NCBI GenBank assembly: GCA_023055505.1
Contig: JALIRH010000004.1
Location: forward strand, 22,253,368 to 22,317,367
Direction: 5' to 3'
DNA length: 64,000 nucleotides
Origin: Callipepla californica brunnescens
Lineage: Eukaryota; Chordata; Aves; Galliformes; Odontophoridae
Of the stretch, positions 49,101 to 60,896 are shown piece by piece. The notes under the pieces were generated by a model. The model did no database searches. It had not been told where the DNA came from and saw nothing but the letters and a program-made list of their open reading frames with translations. The position numbers and the translations under genes are program-made. Positions within the stretch are counted from its first letter, which is position 1. Every line of letters starts with the position of its first letter.

Positions 49101-52100
49101 GTTACCAGTCAGGCAACTTACCTTCCCAAAAAGGATTAAACAAGGAGGGGAGAGGAGGAGAGAGGAACTCTTGTTTCTGGTATAGTCTTTTCCTGCAGAG
49201 GAAATGTTTAAGTGATGCAAATTCTGACTGCAGTAAGACTGCTTCTTCCCTTGCCTCACAAGCTTCCAGTAGAAACGGATTTATTTACATTAGTAGTGCT
49301 GCTCTTGGATTGAAAGCCTTCCATTGTTTGGCTGAGCTGGTGTTTAGTTAACACTTGAGTGCTGCCTGTATGCAGCATATCCAAATGTGGAAATGTCCGT
49401 ATTGCATACAACTGTCCATTCTCTCCCTCCTCAGCCTCCCTCCACCACCAACATGTGTTTGTATTGTAATGTTTCATCTGTGGACTAAATATTTCACATG
49501 AGATGACCTTTTAAAAATTCGGAAGTGTACACATCACTTTCCATGTTGCTTCCCAAGCTGGTAGGCAAACATTAGCATTCCACAGCTACCTGGGCAAACC
49601 ATATTTGGAAGCAGTCTAATGACAGGAGAAGCCTGGGAGTGGTGTGTGCGGATGATGCCTGTGGCACAGAGTGGGTGCTGCCCATCTTGCTCAGACGTGC
49701 CCGTCTAGGATTGCCCTCAGACTTCTCAGCAGCTCTCCTGGTGTGTGTGTTCAAGATGAGTGTATTGCTTTTAGTCTGACATATCAGATAATGCTTTTTG
49801 TTCCTGCAAGAAGGTGTTGATTTCTGACATTTCTTTGTTGGAACATGAAATAAAGAGCAGGCAGAAGTGGCAGCTCTAATGTGAGCAATGTATCCAAGCA
49901 TGTCTATAGGGCCCCTTATAGTCCTGACTGAAAACAATCCTGAAGTAACACTGACTAAAGGTATGAAGCAGCATTGTGATGCTATCTGAAAAATGGAGGT
50001 AGTCATTTTACCGCTGAACATGTAAAGTGCAGCTTTCCTCCTCTCCCTACTGCTCCCTCCTCAGAGCTGCCTTGGTATTGGTTTGGATTTGTTGTAGACT
50101 GTGGAGAACCTTGACTGAGGCATCCTCTTGAGTATTAAGAAGCATCAATAACAGTTTTAATACTGTAAAAATAACTTCCCCCAGCTTTTTTCTTGGAGAT
50201 GATGGCTTTTTCCTGCAGTTTTGACAGAGGCAAAATATACTAGGAGGTGTCTTAGGAGTTGTTTTTTTCCTAAAGCCAATATGATTGTTCTGTAATCAAC
50301 TAAACGTATAATGGAAGATGATTAAGGACTCAATTCTAGATACTTATCATGTGTGCTGCCTACAGTAAAATACAGAGGCAGAGAGATTTCACATGTCTTA
50401 TGACCTCAGTTTGTGAGCTGGGCTTCTAGCTTTTCCACCAGTATGGACCCATGAGTTATTCTCTCCATCATACTTCTAACCACATCTCTTAGACATTCTC
50501 TTCTAAGATCAGAGATTGAACAAATACTTCTGCTATGTTTTGGTCAGGAAATGGGTGTTTTGAGGGGGAGGTTGTTGTCACTTTTTTCTCTTCATCCTCA
50601 CCTAACTACCTACTGCCTCATTTTCATAGCTTGTTAAAAGTAAATGCTTTCTTTAATGAGCTCTGATTGGAAAAGTTAAGTTACAGAGAGGCAGACAGGA
50701 GCAAGCAGAACACAGCAGGTTGGGAAAAAACAGAAATCTCTTGTTTTGTGCTTAGTTCAGGAAAAAAAGAAAGTCTGATTCTGGGGGCATAATTGAGACA
50801 AGTGCAGAAAGTCATTAGCATGTGTCACTCGTGTGTGTGAATGGTAAATGCCAAATTTAGCATTTCTTTCTCTATCAGCCAAACTTTGCCTGCACTCTTT
50901 TATTTTTATCTATTTTTTCCTTTGAGACAAATGTTGTGGTCAAGGACAGCACAAATGGTTTCAATTACAAGCGTGGCTGAACTGTATAAAGTAGGCCAAA
51001 CTATCAGGCTTTTCTGGGGTCTTAACTGTGCAGCTTCTTAATACTAGACTTCACATATTCGTAAATGATCATAGCTTCTGAAGTTCTGCTCTTTCTTACT
51101 TCAGTTAATTTCAGAAGTATAATGCTCTTCTAGAGCTTTATTTCATGGAAGATATTGAAACAGGATACAAAATTCTACTTCAAGAAACATTTTATTTGAT
51201 AGCTTTGGCTGCGGTAGGAGCCTAATGAAAACATCTATGTGCAGAATGGAAGCTAGTTTAATATTACACTACTATTACCATAAAATGTAATCTCAAAATA
51301 TTTCAGACCAGAAATAATAATAGTAACCATGGCAACTTTGCTTAGAGGCTTGGAAGGATGGGGTATCTGGTAGCCTTGCTTGCCTGCCTGAGCTGCAGTT
51401 AGGGCTGAAAAAGAGAACTGGTGATGAGGAAAAGGGCTTGGGTTTGGTTTTAAGATGCACTTCAGTGCAGCACCAGCTCTGGCTGGTGCATGGTCATGAT
51501 GGTGTTCTCCTGTAATGGAGAGTTCACTTTTTTTTAATATAAAAACATCTTTGGTTAAGAAACATCAGTATGGGCTTATTTCTTCTGCTATATTTTTGTT
51601 TTTATTTCTGTGATGCTATTGATTTTTTTAAGAAACTAGAAATTACTTGACAGAAAACTTATCTGCGTTAAAAAAAGAAAAAGCTAAAAACAGGCCAACC
51701 ATATTTTTTTATTTTTGGTTTCTTTTTTAATTATTTTTTTATCTTGATGGATGTAAACTAGAGCTGATTGGGGTGGAAATCTTAAATCCTTCTCTCTAAG
51801 ATTACAGTTCATAGCAGTTTCCATTATTTTCTAATACTATTCTAGCATTTTCTATTACTTTCTCGTGTTTTCATAAAAAAAGCATAAATGCTATTAAGAG
51901 AAGCTCGGCAACTTCCCCTAGGAGAAGGGGAATGCACAAGTGAGAGGACAGGACTCTTCCTGATGATACAGGCATTCACATTAGATCCTCTTGAAATATA
52001 TTAATTCCACATCTTATACCTAAATGGCAAAGTTAATTGCTGTTGAGTGTCGGTTTTGTACCGACTGGCTAAAACTAACAGGTTAGCGGCACCTAAAGCA

Positions 52101-54554
52101 GTTAGCTTGTGAAGTTTCACTGTTTTCTGCCCCATTGGGCACACGTGTGCTTAGCTTGAGTCTGGGTGAGCACACTTACCCTGCTGTGACTGCCATGTGT
52201 TACAGGCCTGCTTGCTTTCATCTCAGATTGTTCTGCTTTTGTATGACTTCTCCCCTGTAGCAGTATGAGCTTTTGTGTGCTCAGCAGGAAAGGGGAAATG
52301 AGTGGGATCAAAACTTAAGTCTATTTCTTTCTATGGTTGCTTTCTGCTTAAATCAGTTCCTTGTTGTGGTTTGCTCCACACCAAGGAGGTGAAGGTGTCA
52401 TCTGCTCTGTCAACAGTAGGCTGGTTTATGCTGATGTGAAGATAGGTGAGCTGATCGATGGGATGGGATAACTTGCTGTCACCAAGTGAGAGCTGTCTTT
52501 CCCTGCTAATGGGCAACTGGCTCTGTCCCTTCTCTTACCCACCTACTCAGGTACTCCTTAGGCACTTTGGGCTGGCACAAACCAGCAGTCCAACAGGAAA
52601 GCTATGTGCCCTGTTTTCCTGTGTTGCTGAGCTGACTTGGTTCATGGAACAAATGTCCAGTGGCACAAATAAGTCATAGAAGCAAGTGACTGTGGTTAAG
52701 GCCCAAGAGGAAGGGAGTGAAATGAGCAGGCAAACCAGCACAGCTGTCCTATGTTTTGTTTGAACCAGGTTTCCGTGTAGCCCAAATCTGTATTCATCAG
52801 AAGTCAAACCTAGATAACTCACTGCTCGTTACAAGACAGTAAAATATGTTAAGAATTTTTGTTGCCCTGCTTTTGAAACTCTTTTAGGTGGCTTTGGAAA
52901 GGTGATTTCTAGTTCTTTGATAGCACCCTGGTTTTGACTGTTGATTTCACAAAGCGTGTGTGTGCAGGAGTGGTGTGTTTCTAATGCATTTGTTAGGTGG
53001 AGTCTAGCCTCCTGTTTTGTTTAACTCTGGCTTATTATGAACAATAGTTTTTTAACTTTACAGTATCTCATGTAATGATGCATGCTTCAACCTGTGTGGA
53101 ATGTGCCTTCTCATACAAGTGGAGTGACTCATTTTTCACAAGTTTAGAGGCAGAGGGCTACATCAGAAAACATTATGTATTAAAACCAATGAATGACCTT
53201 CCTTCTAGAATCTGCAGCCAATGTTCTGGCATGCCTTGTCTGGTCTAGAAGGTGTGTAAAAGTCACAGCTCCTAATATACAAGAATTGATAGAGATCGCT
53301 CAGAACCTGGTAACAAAAAATACAGATTCAGTACTGTGCAGGGAAGTTTCAGTGATCTGTGAAGGAAAAGAACAAACCAACCACAAACTGACAAGGAAAA
53401 TACCTTCCTTCTTACACTCCCTCTCCATGCACATAATGATTTCAAATACAAGGATTGAATGTCTTTGAGAGGGGAGTCTGTACAATGCAAGTTGAATTTC
53501 AGACATGTTTTGATTAATGTTAAGTTCTTGGATGGGACAAATTCCATCTTCTGTTGTGATTTTAAAGGGAGAGTTTAGGAAATTATGACCCTTAGTTTTT
53601 GTCTTGTGTTTGTTAGTAAGAACTGATACAGATAGTTCAGCTCTGGTCATGTAGCCTTATATGGAATAAGGAAACCAGCTATTTCAACCATGTGAGATTT
53701 TTAGGTAATAGTGTCATGTGTTAGCATAATTGTCCTGCCTATTTGTACATGAAGCAAGGCTGAGATTAGCTAAGTGTCTTATTTTAGCATTTCTTGTAAT
53801 AATTTGTTAGTAATGTGCCTTTTTTCAGCTGGAACTGATTTTATAGCTCAGACATCCTCTGATGCTCTGTAGAGATGTAAATAGAAGTGGAAGTGAGATA
53901 ATAGTCAGAGAATCTGCAATTGGAGAAAATACCATCTAGTGCCCGAATGGAGGGAGAAAGTTTGACTTGGCTGGATTAGAGCACTGTCTGAATGCAAAGA
54001 GCTGGGGCAGACATCCCAGAAGTGCAGAAACAGCTGTTTAAGTCCCACGGTTACCTTATGAGACTTTGCTCCTGTGCAGGAAATGTATTTAGTACTATTC
54101 AAAACTTTCAACTTCAGTCTTCTGGAGACTTCGTGAGTCTTAACTCTTTGAAAGTTTGTCATTCAGGCTTTGAATTAAAATTGTTCAGGAGTTGCTGCTT
54201 TGTAGCAGAAGCTACACAAGGTTAGACTTTACAGGGCCTGTTTGTTTGAAATGACTCCAAAAAGTTAGAGAATTCTGTCTGTAAGCAGCTCAGCTTATGT
54301 GTCCAGCACATCTCACTTGTTTCCTCATTTATTTCCCCAGTTCATTACTGCGCTATGGTGGAAACCTCTCCCTTCAGAGTGCCATGAGTGTCCGGTTCAA
54401 CAGCAATGGAACTCAGCTGCTGGCACTGCGTCGGCGCCTGCCCCCTGTCCTCTACGACATCCACTGCCGACTGCCTGTCTTCCAGTTTGACAACCAGGGG
54501 TACTTCAACTCGTGTACCATGAAAAGCTGCTGTTTTGCAGGTGATCGTGATCAG
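18955..54554 (+). CDS. DCAF5: DCAF5, DDB1- and CUL4-associated factor 5 (5' part; gene runs past the window)
   Basis: Exons 18955-19165, 29515-29658, 33475-33511, 35432-35571, 39321-39450 and 54341-54554 join in frame through GT/AG sites to 292 codons. Human DCAF5 has about 940 residues, so the remaining WD repeats and the long acidic/Ser-rich tail lie beyond 64000. The N-terminus ([20 protein letters not shown]) and WD units [62 protein letters not shown] and [18 protein letters not shown] match mammalian DCAF5 almost residue for residue. DCAF5 is a substrate receptor of the CUL4-DDB1 E3 ligase; reported targets include methylated proteins and defective SWI/SNF complexes. The first ATG has A at -3; Met10 is a possible in-frame alternative. 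No break is seen in the part present. Confidence 0.96.
20985..21035 (-). repeat. Short CR1 LINE 3'-end fragment
   Basis: The minus strand reads GTTGGACAAAACTAATCACTGAAGTCCCCTCCAG, close to the CR1 3' segment GTTGGACTAGATGATCACTGAAGTCCCTTCCAA. Confidence 0.6.
22120..22140 (+). repeat. Poly-T run of 21
   Basis: Uninterrupted T homopolymer within DCAF5 intron 1. Confidence 0.9.
23460..24610 (+). repeat. Older, decayed CR1 LINE (pol C-terminal half and 3' region)
   Basis: Blocks occur in CR1 order: AGTGCAAAGTA (about 23640); AGCCCTGGTGGGGCCTCAGTGC, TTTTGGGCACTGAATTTTGGG and GAAAGATGTGGCCTAATTAG (about 23788-23850); GATCAGAGGCATAAGAAAATGAAAGCCTG (about 23890-23920); then CACTGAAACAGGCTGCC (about 24450) and TTAAGAGCAAACTAAACACACATCTGG (about 24543). 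The tract between 24000 and 24440 is poorly matched and may include indels. The level of decay suggests an old subfamily. Confidence 0.75.
28326..28516 (+). repeat. CR1 LINE 3' end, plus orientation
   Basis: It reads [20 protein letters not shown] then [15 protein letters not shown] and a stop, the conserved C-terminus of CR1 pol. This is followed by the 3'UTR-like GTTGGACTAGATGACTTTTAAAGGTCCCTTCCAACTC and the bird CR1 terminal ATTCTATGA. It is 5' truncated as usual. Confidence 0.9.
28850..29140 (-). repeat. CR1 LINE 3' end, minus orientation
   Basis: The minus strand encodes [20 protein letters not shown] then [18 protein letters not shown], the CR1 pol C-terminus, followed by GATCTTTGATGTTCTTTTCAACCCAG at the 3' end. 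It lies about 330 bp from an oppositely oriented CR1 copy and 375 bp before exon 2. Confidence 0.9.
29515..29658 (+). CDS. DCAF5: DCAF5 exon 2 (residues 71-119)
   Basis: The acceptor GTCTTCTAG precedes GAGGTGATGACC. It completes WD repeat 1 ([20 protein letters not shown]) and holds most of WD repeat 2 ([20 protein letters not shown]). The donor is GGAG|GTAAGG. 144 nt, phase 1 in and out, so skipping it would keep the frame. Confidence 0.95.
31340..31425 (-). repeat. Possible antisense MIR remnant
   Basis: CTGTCAGTAAAATGAGGCTAACTAT followed by TCACTCAACAATGTTG and AGTGCAGATGCTAAGATC parallels the reverse MIR order CATCTGTAAAATGGGGATAATA, TTGTTGTGAGGATTAA, AGTGCTTTGAGATC. The match is weak and short. 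Confidence 0.4.
32612..32633 (+). repeat. (TTA)n microsatellite
   Basis: Seven tandem TTA units in DCAF5 intron 2. Confidence 0.9.
33475..33511 (+). CDS. DCAF5: DCAF5 exon 3, 37-nt small exon (residues 119-131)
   Basis: TTTATAG precedes GCAATGATGAGC. It encodes [12 protein letters not shown] and two bases of the next codon, closing WD repeat 2. The donor is AAAG|GTAAAC. It was identified because it is exactly the segment missing between exons 2 and 4. Its length is not a multiple of 3, so it must be included. Confidence 0.94.
33512..35431 (+). other. DCAF5 intron 3
   Basis: 1.9 kb, donor GTAAAC, acceptor CTTCCAG. It contains an A-rich tract at about 33885-33930 and a T run at about 35370-35385. 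No repeat family recognised. Confidence 0.9.
35432..35571 (+). CDS. DCAF5: DCAF5 exon 4 (residues 131-178)
   Basis: The acceptor CTTCTTCCAG precedes CACTGAGACC. It encodes [20 protein letters not shown] then [20 protein letters not shown], a full WD repeat with a canonical WD end. The donor is GGAG|GTGAGA. Confidence 0.96.
35572..39320 (+). other. DCAF5 intron 4
   Basis: 3.7 kb, with a minus-oriented CR1 piece near its 5' end (35682-35945). The remainder is AT-rich without recognised elements. Confidence 0.9.
35682..35945 (-). repeat. CR1 LINE 3' end, minus orientation
   Basis: The plus strand begins GAATCACAGAATTGCAGGGGTTGGAAGGGACCTC, the reverse complement of a CR1 terminus. The minus strand encodes [20 protein letters not shown] then QTHLDAYLC, the pol C-terminal motif. 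It starts only 110 bp after the DCAF5 exon 4 donor. Confidence 0.92.
39321..39450 (+). CDS. DCAF5: DCAF5 exon 5 (residues 178-221)
   Basis: The acceptor TTTTTTTTCAACAG precedes AGCCCTTCTGC. The translation [20 protein letters not shown] then [20 protein letters not shown] is a WD repeat ending in GLWD. The donor is AGAG|GTAAGT. Confidence 0.96.
43512..43764 (+). mobile_element. Internally deleted mariner (Galluhop / Mariner1_GG type)
   Basis: The left end AGGTCAGTCTGAAAGTAATGCCTCATATTTATTTCCA is mirrored by the right end TAGGAGGCATTACTTTCAGAGCAGCCC. The inverted core TCTGAAAGTAATGCCTC is perfect. Interior text such as AACAGATACAAAGAGCAC and TACAAAACACTATTCAACAT fits the Galluhop 5' region. 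At about 250 bp it lacks the roughly 1 kb transposase frame of the full element, so it is non-autonomous. Confidence 0.85.
48851..48873 (+). repeat. (CTTC)n simple repeat
   Basis: Tandem CTTC/CCTT units with a few substitutions in DCAF5 intron 5. Confidence 0.85.
54341..54554 (+). CDS. DCAF5: DCAF5 exon 6 (residues 221-292), last exon in the window
   Basis: The acceptor TTATTTCCCCAG precedes TTCATTACTGCG. It encodes [20 protein letters not shown] then [20 protein letters not shown], the LPVFQF segment, and [16 protein letters not shown]. The donor is CAG|GTAATA, phase 0. The next exon in mammals starts with an ILSGSDDFNLYMW-type WD segment; I could not find it between here and 64000. Confidence 0.95.
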
Positions 54555-54956
54555 GTAATAAGCAATGCTCTCCTGAGTCTACAGAGCTTTCAGGAGTGTT
54601 TGAAAACACCTTTGTAACAGTTGTTTGGTTTTGATGGTTTTTTTGTTTAGTGGTTTTTGTTTGTTGGCTTTTTTAATTGATAAAACAGGAGATTCAACAT
54701 ATAGGGTTACTTCAGGAGTGTTTTGCAGCATAGACTCTGAATGAAGAAAAATGTATATTAAAGCATGTGATGAATTTTACATCTTGGTTTGAGTGCAGTA
54801 GAAACAATCCCACCAAAACATAAGTATTGCAAATTTTCAAAATCCTTATTTTTTTTCTTTCAAATTCCCTTACTTTTTTCTTTCAAATTCCCTAACTTTC
54901 TCTACTGCTGGATCAGATCATAAAACTTTATTGTCCAGTGTTCTGCACATGGCGGT

Positions 54957-54972
54957 GGGGGGGGGGGGGGGG
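54957..54972 (+). repeat. Poly-G run of 16
   Basis: GGCGGT is followed by 16 uninterrupted G, a strong slippage and quadruplex candidate about 400 bp after exon 6. Confidence 0.9.
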
Positions 54973-57900
54973 TCTGAAGGAATAGTTTGTTCCTCTACTG
55001 AGCTAGGACTCAGTTCCTACTAGTAGGTCATTCATAAAGTGACTGCCAGCAGTTTGTATATTTCTAGAGCTGAACATTGTCCTTGGACAGCTGTATTTAA
55101 TAACCACTAACAATGTTTGGAGACGAAAGATTTATTTTCAAAACACAATACTGCAAAACTGAGATCTGAAGATTTCTTTGCTGTCATCAATAAAAATCCT
55201 GCAGTCAGAATTCAGTCATTAATTCTGTTGCTGCTGCAGGAGGCAGAGTTGAGCTTTTTTCACATAACAAGTAGAAAAGATATTTACGTCACTGAACTTA
55301 ACACTGTGACACGTGGGTAGAGGAAGTCTTTGTGTTGCACACTGTTTCAGAGTTTTACATGGGTTTTTGGCAGGAGAATGAAAATGCAGTGCTGAAACCA
55401 TCTTAAGAAAAATAGAGATGTTTGCTGTAAAGAATGGCAAACACATGTACTGTTGAAGGAAAAAGAGTTGATGATTTGGGGTCCATTGTTTAGTAAGCCT
55501 AAGGATGGCACGGTTTTCTCCTTTGGAGTCAGAGCAAAGCCTTAGTGTCTATTTTGTTTAAGCTATTTCCTTATGGGTACAGGATTATTTGTTTTAATGG
55601 GAAGAATATGGCTGTTTTGTATCAGGTTGATGCTGTGCTTGGGAAGCCTGCATTTTTGAAAAACTTGATGTTCTTTTGTCTTGATGGATCTTTAGTTTGG
55701 ATAAGTAGCAGTACACAATGGTACTAAAAGTTGGAAATCAGAGCAAGAGGAGTTCTTCTCCCTTACAAGTGCTATAAGAAGCTAATAGGAAAGATGAGAT
55801 TTAATACTGGAACATTAGAGAGTTGTGATCTGATATTTAGATACAGACTTGTACCCATCATCCAGTGGGAGCAAAAGAAAGATAATGAATCAGCAGGAAA
55901 TACCAACATGTGGGCCAGTTGTATACGTCTGAACCTGTCCAGTAATGCTCAAATTCAGCTGGCTAAGTTTGTCAGCACTATAGAGGGTAGGGTCCTTAGA
56001 CGCTGTCCTTTACAGAGAACCCAATTCAATTTCCAGGTTTGTGCAGGAAGGAAAGTTAGAGCTGGATCCTACTGAAGATAGATAAGCTAAATAAGAAAAC
56101 AAAGCAATGCTTTTTGAGATTAGTCCTTCTATACAACTTAGTTCATCTGCTTTTTGGTCAGTTTTGTGAAAATGAAATAATGCATACAAGAACTGCCCCC
56201 AAAATCGGAATTACCAATAACAACAAGAAATCTGTTTCCAATTTAGTCTGATTCCAGCCCCCTGCCCCCCTGTTTTAATATTGCTGTCTTTTGCCTTAAT
56301 AAAGACAGTCTTTCATTTGAGATTCATGTGAAGTCCCTGCTGAGCTTCATAGAACTCCTTGCTTGTATTTCTGTGTAGGATCAAAACTGTGTGGGCTAAG
56401 GTTCTTTGTGCAGGGATCGTTTGAATGGATGTAGGGGGTAAGAAAGTCGAGCTCAGATTGTGAGTGTCACTTGTAGTAGGAAAGATTCCTCAGAATTTTT
56501 CTCTTGTTGCACCTATGATGTTATCTGTCTTTTGATGTTTCTTTTCATCTTTATTAAATGGATAATTCAATCTTTTTGAAGTTGTCTTAAACAGTTAGGT
56601 TTTAATATTTCATACTCTGTCTCTAGTAGTTTAAAAATATGACTCTTCAGAGTGTGTTCTGTGTGTGTTCTCTGAACAGTTGGCTCATCTGATAAAGTTG
56701 GATTTTGACTCTGTATTTTAACCTTAATGAGAAGTCATATCCTTAATTCACCAGTGCTTGACAGCCATAAGAGGTACTCAGCAGTTTGAATCAAGCTCTC
56801 CTAGCTTGCCACTCCAAAGGACAGCCTGCATCTAGTAGATTTGCAATGATTTGCATACCGCCTGCATTGCACCCATGATGCAAATAAGATTGAGACTTCT
56901 TAACCATGAATGAAATACCAATAATGCTGTAAGGAGCAAAAGCCATGGAGATTCACCTGTTAATCCCAGTGATTTATTTCATTTTATTATTATTTAAGTC
57001 TAGAGCAACACAATCTGCGGTGCTTTGGATGGTTTTAGTTTTTACAGGTACGGGAAAAGGGGTACAGCACAAGCAAGGTAACAAAGGTCTTAGAAGATGA
57101 AGAGAGGATGAACAACTTTGCTTTTTTTTTGTCCTTGCATGCTGTTGTTTTCCTTTATAAGTATTATTGTCATTGTCAAGTTGATTTGAAAGCCAGTGAA
57201 TAGTATATGCAAATGTTTTCGCTAGAAATGCCCCAGTCTTGTTTTCTCTTATGACCAAAGCATGAGAGGTGATGTTTAGTTGGTGTTTTGTTTGCAACCA
57301 TTTATAACTGCCTTCATTTGCTTCTCTCTGAACTGTCTTTTGTCCGTGTTGAGTGCAATGACCTCATTCACATGCCACCAATTTTTCCTTTTTTTGTAGG
57401 AGAGCTCTGATGTTAACAGATTAATGAATTCAAAATAGTATTCTCTTGCTGTATCCAGGAGCTCACTTGAGTCATACAGCTGTGAAAAGAAGGATGGATG
57501 AGATAGGTTAGATGGATCGTGTATGATGACCAGAGTGTAATTTGTCCATCCTTCTGATACAGGCATACAGGCCCAGATTCTGAAGGCCATTTTTTATTCA
57601 TCTTACTCCCACTGATTTTATCCTATTGTACACAAGTGTTAGTTTACATAGAGATCATGACACGTGTGAGGTTCTCAGGTTATATCAGGAGGACTGATGA
57701 GGAGCTTCCATTCTACTTGTCAGCATCGGGGTTTGGGAAACATTATTTAGTTAGTGAGGATTTTTAGTTGATAGACCAGAATGGAAAGGATCTTCTTGGG
57801 TCTGAGGGTACAGGAGGTGTTATGGATCTTCAGGTACTCATATGTGTTTTTAAGTGTAGGAGCCTTGTAATGAAGATGAAGGGGAAAAAAATAAAACATC

Positions 57901-60790
57901 CCCCCCAAAAAAAACCTCAGAAAACCCCTCCAAGCAAAAATAGACTAGTGGCTTTTCTTGCTCAAAAACTGTTCTCTGTGTCACAGTGACACATGCTATC
58001 TTTCACTGTGGTGTGTTGGTTTTTTTTTGTTTGTTTTGTTTCTTACCTGTGCAGTTAACGTGGGACTCTCTAACACTTGTAGCTGTAAAAATGCCTGCTT
58101 TGAAAAAGGTGGAGAGAAATAACTTGTACCCTGTGCATCAAATGCTGTCTAACTCTGGCATGCCCTCAGACATTACATCACCACTCAGCCTTTTCTTTTG
58201 ACATTACGCTGGTATAGGAAAGTTTCAGGAATGCACCACTCACGGCACTGCAGACTGCTCCAAACCCTGTAAACTTACAGCCTTCGTTGTGTTCAAGTCT
58301 GTGTACTAAATAGCCCTAGGTAGGGGCAACAGTTTTAACACAACAGAATTATTACATGGACGTAACCCTTCCAGGAACAGAATTGTCTGCATTGGTGCCT
58401 AAAGTCTTACATGGTTGTACACTGCTTTTCTAAAGAAATAGAACTTTTCTTTTGTATGCCTGTGTCATCTCATTTAAGGACCATTTATCTTTTGAAACAA
58501 TACTTATCAATATCTATCTTGAAAAAAAGACAAATTCTTTTTCTAAAGAGTGCATTTTGTTTCCTATGCATAGAAGACTTCTTAATGAAGAGTAGGTTAC
58601 TGCAGTCATTACTGCTTAATATATATGCAAAGCAGTCAGTGTGCAAATATTTTGCTATCCTCAAATAAATAGAAAATTTGTGTCTTAGTCTAAGTCAGCA
58701 TCTTTCAAGAATTAGTGATGAGCTGATATTTTGTTTTTTCTTTATCTAATCAGTAGGTTAAACCACAGGTATATGCACCACATGCATATAAAATACTTAC
58801 ATGAGTAATGCATGTGGCTATGGATTTATTTAGTTAGTTATTTCCCATCACTTTGGGTGATTGACATATGGGAGGCTCTTTGGAGCCTGGGCCTTGGCAG
58901 AAGGGGCTGGGAGTTTCCTCTAGCCCTTCTGATTCTGAACACCTCTTCCACTGTTCCCTGGGGCATCCTCCCAGCCCTGTTTCCTCTCCCCCTTCTCTTC
59001 TGAATTCCCATAAGCCTGTAGTGGATGTATCTAGACTTCTGGAGAGTGAGGCATGAACTCAGAGGGAACATTCTGGAACTGAATTTTGGAACCTGACTAG
59101 AAAGACAGAGATCTGCAGGCATAGGTGCATCATGGGAGATATGCAGCTTAGTAGTATAGCTTCAAGTATTGGGGAGAGGAAAGGGGAAAGGAGAGTGTGA
59201 GCAGAATGTATGTTTAAAAATGAGCAATAGGGACTACACTGACAGCATTTCTTACTGAGCTATGAAACAAGGCCACTCAGCCTATTCGAGGTAGTGAAAA
59301 AGAGACTGTGAATTCTGGATCATCTTGATGAGTAGAATATTTGATTTAGTGTGTCTTTAAAAAAGGAATGTAGCAGATGGCTGAGAAGAGCAAAGCAGAG
59401 CAACTGGGGGACGTGCAGTTTCAGCTACCTATAGAATAATCCCCTTCATGTGTTTGGATAACGCTGTTGCTTTCTTTGGAACATAATATTTTCCTTACCC
59501 TAAAAATACGCAGAAAAAGTTTCAATGTTGCTTTTGTTCATTAATAAAATCACTGTTATGGCCTTTCTGCAAAGCAAAAAGGTAGTTGTAAAAATGTTGA
59601 TGGATTGTTCCCAGTGATGCTTCTGTAAGCATTTAGAGCTGCCGCTGACAGAGTTGGCTGCTCCTGAGACTAAGGATTAGAGAGTGGGAATACAAAATGT
59701 TGGCTTTGAACTTTGTGTACTAGAAGCAATTTGTATTTCTCCACTCTCCTGTGTCACAGCTTTTCTTTTTCCAGTTCATGAGATAGGCATGCTTCGTGCT
59801 GAGGAACAAAGCTACTGTTGTAAAATGCTTTTGGATGTACCTGCCTGATTCTTAGGCCAAGATGGAAATCTCTTAAGCTCTCTTTTGTGCCAGTTTGAAC
59901 CTTCTTGAACAACAGCCTCCAGAAGCGAAGGTTACAAGCTGCTCCCCTGGCTTTCGTGAAAGAATATGGTTGTTCTCAAAGCAAATGTGTTCCTTAACAC
60001 CACAATGCTGTGAGAACTAGTTGTGTTGGACACTGCACAAAGGATAGGATTTGAGTTCCAGGATTTAGCTCAAAGAAGAATATAAAAGAAACATATGATT
60101 CAGAAAATCATTTCTCATTTATTAAAAAGGATAAGTTTTCCGAAACTACTGAAAGTAGAAATTTTTGCAGTTATTTCTCTTCCTACTTTTAGACTTTGTC
60201 ATTGAGACAGTGGCAAGACATGAACCACCTGCATAGGTGAGGCTGTTCTTAGCATCAGCCTGCCCTACACCCTGATAGCCTTGCTGAAGGGAAGGAATTT
60301 CTTAGCAGAGGACAGTGAGAAATTCTGAGACAAGAAGAGGCAGATGGTCTGCTGTGCTGCAGTGTGAGAGGGCACACCAGGCAGTGTGGCACCGAGAGGA
60401 GAGGTCCTGTGTGGTACTTAGGCTGTGTTTGAACCCTGTGCAAGCCAGTAAAAACAAAGCCTGGGAATTGTACTGACCCAGGCCTCTACAGTGTTATGAA
60501 AGGGGTGTAGGTGGGAGTGTACCTATTGAGGAGGGCAGCAGATGATCATCAGAGCAGCTCTTCGAGCTGTACTCAGTAGGAGCTCTATATGGTAAGCATA
60601 GATTCATCAGCATAAACAGCGTGACACAAAGATCTGGACATGAAAAGAGACGAGTATTTAGTCAACTGGCTTTTGTTTACTTTTTAATTGCTTGAGGAAA
60701 CAAAAAATACTGTATGTCTGCTTTGTGGGGAATCTTTTTTTTCTTGTACTTCTGGAATTGCCCATCTTAAACAAATTGCATTATCTTGCT

Positions 60791-60804
60791 TGTGTGTGTG
60801 TGTG
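60791..60804 (+). repeat. (TG)n microsatellite
   Basis: Seven TG units followed by CATGCACA. Confidence 0.8.
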
Positions 60805-60858
60805 CATGCACATATCTTGTTGCTTTTTGAATAGAAAAAAGCAATTTTTCCTTCTTCG

Positions 60859-60896
60859 TAGAATCATTTAGGTTGGAAAATACATTGAAGTTAGGT
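60859..60896 (-). repeat. Short CR1 LINE terminal fragment
   Basis: TAGAATCATTTAGGTTGGAAAATAC matches the reversed CR1 terminus (AGAATCATTTAGGTTGGAAAAGAC type). Confidence 0.6.

Larger units (their letters stand above)
39451..54340 (+). other. DCAF5 intron 5
   Basis: 14.9 kb, the largest complete intron here, with donor GTAAGT and acceptor CCCCAG. It holds a mariner fragment at 43512-43764, a CTTC simple repeat at 48851-48873 and a possible MIR trace near 50360-50435. Open frames inside are short and without recognisable domains. Confidence 0.9.

Noticed and set aside
55731..56075. 114-codon plus-strand frame in DCAF5 intron 6
   Set aside because: No known domain, no homolog I recognise, and no promoter or splice sites that would place it in a transcript.
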